Of a stretch of DNA of 48,996 nucleotides, positions 16,201-22,927 are shown one piece after another. How positions within the stretch are numbered: the stretch's first letter is position 1; the number at the start of each line of letters is the position of its first letter. Made by a program: the position numbers and the translations under genes. The stretch spans positions 1-48,996 of the forward strand of contig JAUXUF010000055.1 of the NCBI GenBank assembly GCA_030684645.1, given 5' to 3'. Source of the DNA: Bacteroidota bacterium. GTDB lineage: Bacteria > Bacteroidota > Bacteroidia > Bacteroidales > Prolixibacteraceae. Under the pieces are notes generated by a model. The model was not told the origin of the DNA and did no database searches. It was given only the letters and a program-made list of their open reading frames with translations.

Positions 16201-16481
16201 ACGGGGTCAAATCAACACGTGTTTACTGGCCCGATGAAACCGATAAGCATCCGAACACGCTTGAATTAATCAAGAACAAAAAGATCGATTTGGTGATCAA
16301 CATTCCGAAAGACCATACAACCCGAGAAATCAGCAATGGATATACCATCCGCCGCAGCGCGATCGATTACAGCATCCCGCTCATTACCAATGCCCGCGTG
16401 GCCAGTGCGTTTATCTTTGCCTTCTGCAAATACGAAATCAAAGATTTATCGATCAAAAGCTGGGACGAATATAAAGATTAA
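13248..16481 (+). CDS. carB: Carbamoyl-phosphate synthase large subunit
   Basis: It makes carbamoyl phosphate from bicarbonate, ammonia and two ATP. The 1077 residues match the family. There are two ATP-grasp halves, each beginning with a nucleotide segment: VIVLGSGALKIGEAGEFDYS near 9 and VIVLGSGAYRIGSSVEFDW near 564. The oligomerisation domain lies around 410-550. A C-terminal MGS-like regulatory domain, about 940-1070, contains FNLYATGGTQKFL. That domain binds allosteric effectors such as UMP and ornithine in other bacteria. The start is ATG at 13248, 123 bases after carA. Confidence 0.97.
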   Translation: MINTEIKKVIVLGSGALKIGEAGEFDYSGSQALKALKEENVETILINPNIATIQTSEDIADRIYFLPITPFFVEQVIIKEKPDGILLAFGGQTALNCGVALFKTGILDKYNVKVIGTPVQSIIDTEDREIFAGKLAEIDVLTPRSIACLNIEEAYAAVKIVGYPIIIRAAYTLGGLGSGFCSNDIELESLASKAFTYSPQILVEESIKGWKEVEYEVVRDRFDNCITVCNMENFDPLGIHTGESIVVAPSQTLSNSEYHKLRALAIKIIRHIGIVGECNVQYALDPHSEDYRVIEVNARLSRSSALASKATGYPLAFVAAKLGLGYGLHQLNNQVTKVTTAAFEPALDYIVCKIPRWDLNKFSGVSKNLGSSMKSVGEIMAIGRSFEEAIQKGIRMVGIGMHGFVANKEEITIGQIDEELSNPTDRRIFAIEEAFNKGYSVDEIYDKTKIDRWFLQKLHNIHVTKEKLEKFNSLAVLDDSLLIQAKKEGYSDFQIARLVLKSSNKEINNDLLKVREWRKSKNILPSVKQIDTLAGEYPAQTNYLYLTYNGNEHDVEFQHDNKSVIVLGSGAYRIGSSVEFDWCSVNAITTIHKENYRSIMINYNPETVSTDYDTCDRLYFDELTFERVMDIVDLEAPKGVVLSMGGQIPNNLAMKLHRQKVPILGTSPLNIDRAEDRKKFSSLLDTLKIDQPRWSELTTIEDIYIFVDEVGFPVLIRPSYVLSGAAMNVVSNRDQLQHFLTLAANVSKEHPVVVSEFIEQAKEIEIDAVAKNGEVVAYAISEHVEFAGVHSGDATIVFPPQKLYVETIRRIKKIAYQIAKALEITGPFNMQLLAKDNDIKVIECNLRASRSFPFVSKVMKYNLIEIATQVMLDVPFLKPDKSMFELDYVGVKAAQFSFARLLNADPVLGVDMSSTGEVGCIGENFYEAILKSMLSVGYTIPKKNILISSGPARSKVELIQSAQLLSERGFNLYATGGTQKFLSDNGVKSTRVYWPDETDKHPNTLELIKNKKIDLVINIPKDHTTREISNGYTIRRSAIDYSIPLITNARVASAFIFAFCKYEIKDLSIKSWDEYKD

Positions 16482-16498
16482 TGCCACTTTCCACCTAG

Positions 16499-16520
16499 AG
16501 AAGCGATTAATCGCATCTCA
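16499..16520. repeat. GAGA...TCTC palindrome downstream of carB
   Basis: GAGA-A-GCGATTAATCGC-A-TCTC is a 22-base palindrome with one A/A mismatch pair. It has the same outer GAGA/TCTC and overall length as the core of the palindrome at 19190-19217 inside the sensor kinase gene. The remainder of the 16482-16831 gap is AT-rich, with no clear promoter or RNA gene. Confidence 0.55.
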
Positions 16521-16831
16521 GCTATACTATCTAGTTCATCCGGAATGTAATTTCTTGATGACCTTTTTGTTTATTCCATTTTCGGTAACGATCCGATCTT
16601 TAATCAGTAATGCCAATAATGTTGATGTTTTCCTTCAAATGCCTAGTTGAATTATTTTTACCATTCATCCATTCTTGTTTTAAAAAGATAGAAATTTTTT
16701 GTGGAATGTCGAAAATATCAAATTTGCAAGCTATTACAGAAAAAATTTAATATTTTTATGATCTAATGTCTGGTTTACATCAGGTATTTACGTCCAATAG
16801 AGCATGGGATTTATTAACACGGAGGATAGTT

Positions 16832-19612
16832 ATGAATACCGTACCAGTCCTAAAAAATTCAACTGCCGAATCCATCAGCAACATCCGGTTTTCCGACATT
16901 TTCAAGGTTGAGGATATTCAACGCCTGCAGGATTTATTCGCTGATGCACATGGTGTAGCATCCATCATCACCCATCCGGATGGCGCCCCTATTACCCGAC
17001 CGAGTAATTTCTGCCGCTTTTGCATGCAAATCATCCATAAAACAGAAACGGGACGTTCAAACTGTATTAAATCAGGTAAGATGTTTGGCAGACATAATCC
17101 TTCAGGTCCAATTGTAGGGCAATGTCTGAGCGGTGGGTTGTGGGACGCCGGAACAACTATTTCGGTAGGAGAAATACACATAGCCAACTGGCTGATCGGA
17201 CAGGTGAGAGTTGAAGAATTGGATGAACAGCGAATGATTCAATATGCTGATGAAATTGGGGCAGACAGGACAGCTTATATAAAAGCCATGAGTGAAACCC
17301 CGGTCATGTCAAAAGATCAGTTTGATAAAATATCAAAAATGCTGTTTGCATTTGCCGGGGAGCTTTCTGAAAAAGCATACAGTAACTGGCAACTGAAAGT
17401 AGAGATTGCTGAGCGGGAAAAAGCGACTGAGCTAATGCGGGAAAACGAGGAACGGTACAGGACTTTGTTTGAGCAGTCGAACGATGCCATATTCCTGGTA
17501 GATACCGCTACAGGAAACTACCTGAATGCGAACAGGACCGCCGAAATCCTGACAGGTCGATCACTGGATGAACTGAAAAGACTGAAAACGCAAGATATTA
17601 CCCCCAAAGGTGCAAAAGAACGCCTTGAAAGAATATTGGATGCAAATGATTCGCTTGAAATGGGCAATGTGGAGTACCTCAGGCCTGATGGGACAACAAG
17701 GACAACGATACTCCATGCGGTTTCCCTGAGTAACGGCCGTGCATTTGGAATCGCGCACGACATCACCGAAAGCAAGAGGGCGGAAGAGTCCATCCTTAAG
17801 GCCAATCGCCTGTACGCGGTTATCAGTCAAATTAATCAAACCATTGTACGAACAAGTAATGGGGATAAACTCTTCGGGGAAGTTTGCCGGATCGCGGTTG
17901 AATACGGAAAATTACAAATGGCATGGATCGGATTAATTGATGAAGAAACCAAGTTTGTTCATCCGGTTATGTTTGCCGGAAAAGAGGATGGATATCTTAC
18001 AAAGATCAAAAAGATTTCTGTTAGCGACATACCTGAAGGAAGAGGGCCAACCGGAACTGCTATACGCGCAGGTAAGCATTTTGTATGCGACGACATCGCT
18101 AACGATCAGGCAATGGCCCCTTGGAAAGACGAAGCGCTCAAGCGCGGTTACCGTTCTTCGATTGCATTTCCGGTAAAATTATTTGGCAAAGTCATCGGCG
18201 CTTTCACACTTTATGCACCCACTCCCCATTTCTTCGACCAGGGCGAAATTGAATTGTTGGATGAAGTAACCGATGATATTTCATTTGCTTTAGAAACAAT
18301 CGAAACGGAAAAGAAGCGCGTTGAAGCGGAAGAAGCGCTGATTGCCAGTGAAGAGCGCTATCGTGAGTTGTATGAGCATGTACCCGTTATGAATTTCACC
18401 ATAGACCCCACTGGTAAGATAATCTCTCTTAACCAATTCGGGGCATTTGAATTAGGCTACACGGTGGAGGGATTGGTCGGTAAATCAGTACTCGACATTT
18501 TCTATGAAGAAGACAAACCAATCGTTCTCAAACAAGTAGATGTCTGTCTTCAGAATCCGGATAAGTTGTATGAATGGGAATTGCGTAAAGTTCATAAGAA
18601 TGGACAGGTGTTGTGGGTGCATGAAGTTGCCCGTGTTGTAGAAAAATACGGTCGGAGGGAAATACACATTGCATGTCAAAACATTACCAAACGTAAACAG
18701 GCTGAGCAAGAATTAATCAAAGCCAAAGAAAAAGCCGAAGAAAGTGATCGCTTAAAATCAGCTTTTCTGGCCAATATGAGCCACGAAATCCGGACGCCGA
18801 TGAACGGCATACTTGGTTTTGCTGAAATATTAAAAGAGCCTGATCTCACAAGTGGCCAGCAGAATGGATACCTTGATATTATTGCGAAAAGCGGTGCCCG
18901 CATGCTTAATATTATCAACGATATCATCGACATTTCGAAACTAGAATCGGGTCAGATGAAAGTCTCTGTTTCGGAAACAAATATCAATGAGCAGATTGAA
19001 TTTATTGTCGATTTCTTTAAACCAGAAGTGGAGGAAAAGGGGATTCAGCTGTTGGTTAAGAATACCTTGCCTGTCCAAAAGGTCATCATAAAAACCGATA
19101 AGGAAAAATTATTTGCCATCCTGACCAATTTGGTGAAGAATGCCATCAAATTTACCAAAAGCGGATCCATCGAAATTGGATGCAATATCGTAGAGACGTT
19201 GCATGCAACGTCTCTACTGGAATTTTATGTGCGGGATACCGGTATTGGTATCCGGCCCGAACAAAAGGATTTCATTTTTGAACGGTTCAGGCAGGGCAGT
19301 GAGTCCCTCAATAAAAATTACGAAGGTGCCGGTTTAGGATTGTCCATTTCAAAAGCTTATGTAGAAATGCTGGGCGGCAAAATCCGTGTAGAAAGTACGC
19401 CGGAAGTTGGATCGGCCTTTTATTTTACCCTTCCGTACCATCAAGTACCAGAAGTAAAAAAGGATAAAATAAAGGTTGTTCCTGAAAACGAAATAATAAA
19501 TCAAACTGGCGACAGGGAAAAGGCAATGGATGCAGGATGTACGGATTATATTTCGAAACCCATTGATAAGGAGATTTTGATGGAACTGATACAAAAGTAT
19601 TTCAGGAAATAA
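16832..19612 (+). CDS. Hybrid-type sensor histidine kinase (PocR-PAS-GAF-PAS-HisKA-HATPase) with receiver remnant
   Basis: A soluble sensor kinase of 926 residues from this start. I chose ATG 16832 because GGAGGA lies five bases upstream; an in-frame ATG exists at 16766. Domains in order: PocR sensory domain (about 15-185, with C61, C64, C78 and C98), PAS (205-320), GAF (325-470), PAS (495-610), HisKA with phospho-acceptor H651 in MSHEIRTPMNG, and HATPase_c (about 750-865) with an N-box (NLVKNAIKF), DTGIGI and GAGLGLSI. After the kinase only about 35 residues of a receiver domain remain (TGDREKAMDAGC to the end). The phosphorylated aspartate and the first two-thirds of the receiver are absent. 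A 28-bp palindrome encodes residues about 787-796. The signal is unknown. Confidence 0.9.
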   Translation: MNTVPVLKNSTAESISNIRFSDIFKVEDIQRLQDLFADAHGVASIITHPDGAPITRPSNFCRFCMQIIHKTETGRSNCIKSGKMFGRHNPSGPIVGQCLSGGLWDAGTTISVGEIHIANWLIGQVRVEELDEQRMIQYADEIGADRTAYIKAMSETPVMSKDQFDKISKMLFAFAGELSEKAYSNWQLKVEIAEREKATELMRENEERYRTLFEQSNDAIFLVDTATGNYLNANRTAEILTGRSLDELKRLKTQDITPKGAKERLERILDANDSLEMGNVEYLRPDGTTRTTILHAVSLSNGRAFGIAHDITESKRAEESILKANRLYAVISQINQTIVRTSNGDKLFGEVCRIAVEYGKLQMAWIGLIDEETKFVHPVMFAGKEDGYLTKIKKISVSDIPEGRGPTGTAIRAGKHFVCDDIANDQAMAPWKDEALKRGYRSSIAFPVKLFGKVIGAFTLYAPTPHFFDQGEIELLDEVTDDISFALETIETEKKRVEAEEALIASEERYRELYEHVPVMNFTIDPTGKIISLNQFGAFELGYTVEGLVGKSVLDIFYEEDKPIVLKQVDVCLQNPDKLYEWELRKVHKNGQVLWVHEVARVVEKYGRREIHIACQNITKRKQAEQELIKAKEKAEESDRLKSAFLANMSHEIRTPMNGILGFAEILKEPDLTSGQQNGYLDIIAKSGARMLNIINDIIDISKLESGQMKVSVSETNINEQIEFIVDFFKPEVEEKGIQLLVKNTLPVQKVIIKTDKEKLFAILTNLVKNAIKFTKSGSIEIGCNIVETLHATSLLEFYVRDTGIGIRPEQKDFIFERFRQGSESLNKNYEGAGLGLSISKAYVEMLGGKIRVESTPEVGSAFYFTLPYHQVPEVKKDKIKVVPENEIINQTGDREKAMDAGCTDYISKPIDKEILMELIQKYFRK
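19190..19217. repeat. 28-bp perfect palindrome inside the kinase ATPase domain
   Basis: The left half GTAGAGACGTTGCA is the exact reverse complement of the right half. It lies in frame in the sensor-kinase gene between the N-box and DTGIGI motifs and encodes a Val-Glu-Thr-Leu-His-Ala-Thr-Ser-Leu-Leu stretch. A perfect palindrome of this length in coding sequence is not expected by chance, and the GAGA...TCTC ends are shared with 16499-16520. Confidence 0.8.
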
Positions 19613-19624
19613 TACTCTAACAGG

Positions 19625-22504
19625 ATGAACAACCAGGACTATACCAAAGAAGAACTCATCATTGAGTTACATGTATTACAGCAGAAGTACAATTCCTTAA
19701 AAGAAGCTTACGATACAGCGATAACCCATAGTGAGCAGGCAGATGTACATTATAAACTGGAACAGGAGAATTTCTCGAAAATATTTGCGACTGCTCCTGT
19801 CGGGCTCTTGCTCCTCGACAGGGACACACTCATCAGCCGGATCAACAAAACTGCTGTTGATATGGTGTTGGGCGACCCGGTTAAGATGATTGGGAAACTT
19901 GTCGGTGGTAGCCTGGGATGCATTTACAGTACCGAAAGCCCTAAAGGGTGCGGATTTGGCGTCAATTGCCCCAGTTGTCGTTTACGGCAGGGAATTGAAA
20001 GCATATTGGCAGGCGGGCAAAGTATCCATGGAACAGAAATTAATCTGACGCTGCTTGTTGGCGATCAACAACAAGAGCGCTGGCTTAAAGTCAGTGCTGA
20101 ACCGATAGAGATCAATGACCAACAGCTGGTCATTGTTGCAATTGATGACATCACCGCACGCAAACGCATGGAAAACGATTTAATAGAGAGCGAAACCAGA
20201 TTCCGTCAGGTCATTAACGTTTCCCCTGTTCCCATGGCCTTGAATAATGAGCAACAACAAATCACCTTCCTGAACGAAGCATTCGTTCAAACATTTGGCT
20301 ATACCAAAGAAGATATTCCATCGCTGGCACACTGGTGGCCTTTAGCATATCCGGATATTGACTACCGGCAATGGGTGGTTGATACCTGGGCAGCCGAACT
20401 TGAGCAAACCAAAACTACCGGAACACCATTCCCTCCCATGGAATTAACCATTCGATGCAAAAACGGAACAGACAAAACCGTGCTGGCCAACGCCACTTCA
20501 TTGGCTGATTCCTTTTCGGGTAACCACCTGGTCGTTTTGTATGACATTACCGATCGCAATAAAGCCGAAGAAGCAATGAGGAAAAGCGAGGAGAAATTTC
20601 GCACCATTGCAGATTTCGCTTATGATTGGGAATACTGGAAAGGAATGGATAACCAGATTATTTATGTTTCACCTTCCTGCGAAAGGATAACTGGTTATAA
20701 GCCTGAAGATTTTTTATCCGACAATTTACTTGTAAAAAAAATTATACATCCCGGAGACTTCAACTTATTTGCTGAACATTTTGAAAGAGTGCATTCTAAA
20801 GAAAATATGCATGATGTTGAAGAGCTTGATTTCAGGATCATAAAAAAAGACGGTACTGTGGCTCATATCGGTCATTTGTGCAGACCAGTTTTTTCCGATA
20901 ACGGTAAATGCCTTGGCCGGCGTGTAAGTAATCGGGATATTACCGACCGTAAACAAGCGGAAGATGCGTTGAGGATAAGTGAGGCCCATTTTAAAACCAT
21001 TTTCCATGAAGCTCCAATAGGTATCGCATTGGTTGACTCACGTACCGGGAATTTTTATTCAGCAAATCCCATGTTCGCTAAAATTGCAGGTCGAACTATG
21101 GAAGAAATGGCACAATTTGATTGGATTAGTATTACACACCCGGATGATATTCAGGAAGATCTGGATAACATGGCCTTGCTGAATGCCGGAAAAATTTCCG
21201 GTTTCCAGATGGAAAAACGTTATCTGCACCAGGATGGCACATCAGTTTGGATCGACATGACGATTGCTCCGATTCATATGGAAGATAAAGAGCACCAACT
21301 TCACCTCTGCATGATCATGGACATCACCGAGCGCAAAAAAGCGGAACACGAAATCAAACTTAAAAACCAAGAACTTATAAAAAGTATTTCTGAGAAGGAT
21401 AAATTTTTCTCCATAATCGCCCACGACTTGAAAAGTCCGTTCAATGTCTTCCTGGGTTTTACCGATATGATGGTTGAAAAATTACCAACCTTGACCCTGA
21501 ACCAGATTCAGGAAATAGCTTTATCGATGAAAAACTCTGCTGTTAATGTTTACAGCCTGCTCGAAAATCTGTTAGAATGGTCACGAATGCAAAGGGGTTT
21601 GACTGCATTTGATCCCAAATCATTTTTATTAGTTCCTGTCGTTTCAGAAACCATGCACCAGATTTTGGATTTAGCTGATAAAAAGGGCATCGACATCAGT
21701 TATAAAGACCTGGAAAATCTGAAGGTTTTCGCCGATGAGAACATGTTTAAATCAACCATTCGTAACTTAGTTTCTAATGCCATAAAATTCACACACAAAG
21801 GAGGAAAAATATCGCTTTCGGCAAAGGTAGCGGATGAAAATTTTATTGAATTTTCCATCAGCGATACAGGCATCGGGATGAACAAAGAAATACTGGACAA
21901 ACTTTTCTGCTTAGACGCATATACCAGCCGCCGAGGTACTGAAGGTGAACCTACAACTGGTCTTGGGTTAATGCTTTGTAAGGAATTTATTGAGAAATGC
22001 CGAGGTAAAATATGGGTCGAAAGCGAAGTGGACAGAGGTAGCATTTTTTATTTTACCCTGCCGCGCCTTGCTGGATTGAACGAAAAAACAGAAAGTAAAA
22101 AGGCTGAATCTGAAAATAGATTGGGAATACAGGGGAATGACCTGAAAATATTAATAGCCGAGGATGACGAATTATCCAATGAACTATTGTCAATTTCGGT
22201 TCGGAAGTTTGGAAAGAACATTCTTAAGGTTAGAACAGGTGTTGCTGCAGTTGAAATCTGCCGAAAATACCCAGATGTCGATTTGATACTGATGGATATT
22301 CAAATGCCCGATATGGATGGATATGAAGCTACCCGTCAAATCAGGACTTTTAACACCAGCGTGGTCATCATCGCGCAAACCGCTTATGCATTGGATGGGG
22401 ACAGGGAAAAGGCGCTGGAAGCAGGTTGCAATGAGTACCTTTCAAAACCCATAAAGGGCGATAAATTGGTCGAATTGATCAGGAAATATTTTGGAAAAGT
22501 CTGA
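19625..22504 (+). CDS. Hybrid sensor histidine kinase (four PAS, HisKA, HATPase, receiver)
   Basis: 959 residues with no membrane segments, hence cytoplasmic. A short N-terminal coiled coil (5-50) is followed by PAS 1 (about 50-175), which holds a cysteine cluster C99, C109, C115 and C118 that could bind metal or act in redox sensing. PAS 2 to 4 lie at about 185-310, 315-450 and 455-575. HisKA has H600 in AHDLKSPFN. HATPase_c runs about 690-810 with DTGIGMN and TTGLGLML. A complete receiver domain (about 838-955) has the acidic pocket EDD and phospho-acceptor D891 in LILMDIQMPDMDG. It begins 12 bases after the preceding kinase, so the two are probably co-transcribed. No output-domain regulator is adjacent. 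Confidence 0.92.
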   Translation: MNNQDYTKEELIIELHVLQQKYNSLKEAYDTAITHSEQADVHYKLEQENFSKIFATAPVGLLLLDRDTLISRINKTAVDMVLGDPVKMIGKLVGGSLGCIYSTESPKGCGFGVNCPSCRLRQGIESILAGGQSIHGTEINLTLLVGDQQQERWLKVSAEPIEINDQQLVIVAIDDITARKRMENDLIESETRFRQVINVSPVPMALNNEQQQITFLNEAFVQTFGYTKEDIPSLAHWWPLAYPDIDYRQWVVDTWAAELEQTKTTGTPFPPMELTIRCKNGTDKTVLANATSLADSFSGNHLVVLYDITDRNKAEEAMRKSEEKFRTIADFAYDWEYWKGMDNQIIYVSPSCERITGYKPEDFLSDNLLVKKIIHPGDFNLFAEHFERVHSKENMHDVEELDFRIIKKDGTVAHIGHLCRPVFSDNGKCLGRRVSNRDITDRKQAEDALRISEAHFKTIFHEAPIGIALVDSRTGNFYSANPMFAKIAGRTMEEMAQFDWISITHPDDIQEDLDNMALLNAGKISGFQMEKRYLHQDGTSVWIDMTIAPIHMEDKEHQLHLCMIMDITERKKAEHEIKLKNQELIKSISEKDKFFSIIAHDLKSPFNVFLGFTDMMVEKLPTLTLNQIQEIALSMKNSAVNVYSLLENLLEWSRMQRGLTAFDPKSFLLVPVVSETMHQILDLADKKGIDISYKDLENLKVFADENMFKSTIRNLVSNAIKFTHKGGKISLSAKVADENFIEFSISDTGIGMNKEILDKLFCLDAYTSRRGTEGEPTTGLGLMLCKEFIEKCRGKIWVESEVDRGSIFYFTLPRLAGLNEKTESKKAESENRLGIQGNDLKILIAEDDELSNELLSISVRKFGKNILKVRTGVAAVEICRKYPDVDLILMDIQMPDMDGYEATRQIRTFNTSVVIIAQTAYALDGDREKALEAGCNEYLSKPIKGDKLVELIRKYFGKV

Positions 22505-22796
22505 TGAGCTTAAAATAGATACCCGGCTTCACGCACATGCCCAACTTTTACGGGCAGGTTCTGCTTTTTTTGCCATTTCGGATACCGTCACCCGTAAAGA
22601 ATGGAAAGAATTTTATGAGCATATAAAGACTGAAAAGAATTTGCAAGGATTTCATCGAAATGCCTGGTGGTAAAATTTGGGTCGAAAGTGAATTTAAGGA
22701 TTCCGATCTCTTTTCCCCATTCTTTGCGAAAGTGGGGAAAGCCCTTTTAGCGGATGGCAGGGTAAGTTTTAGTTTCGAATCTCTTGAAAATAGATA
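22505..22796 (+). pseudogene. Remnant of a third sensor kinase (CHASE fragment joined to HATPase end)
   Basis: Directly after the preceding kinase, one frame (about 22517-22645) reads TRLHAHAQLLRAGSAFFAIS and continues with DTVTRKEWKEFYEH, which resembles the start of a CHASE sensor domain. A second frame (about 22650-22796) reads DFIEMPGGKIWVESEF, the end of a HATPase_c domain. The pieces are in different frames and everything between is missing. This is best explained by a large internal deletion in a kinase gene. The open frame from a TTG at 22491 to 22673 is not a real gene. The 131 bases after the remnant hold nothing recognisable. Confidence 0.7.
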
Positions 22797-22927
22797 AACT
22801 CAATTTGTTTTATCATTTAAATACGAAAATCATTCTTGATGTTTTCCCACACAATTCGGCATAGAGCTAAATAAAAAAATATCGCTGGAAAAGATACACA
22901 AAGAGAGGATCAGAAAATGAACATGTT

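Noticed and set aside
22491-22673. 60-codon frame starting at TTG after the second kinase
   Set aside because: It resembles only the first part of a CHASE domain and stops abruptly; treated as a kinase remnant instead.
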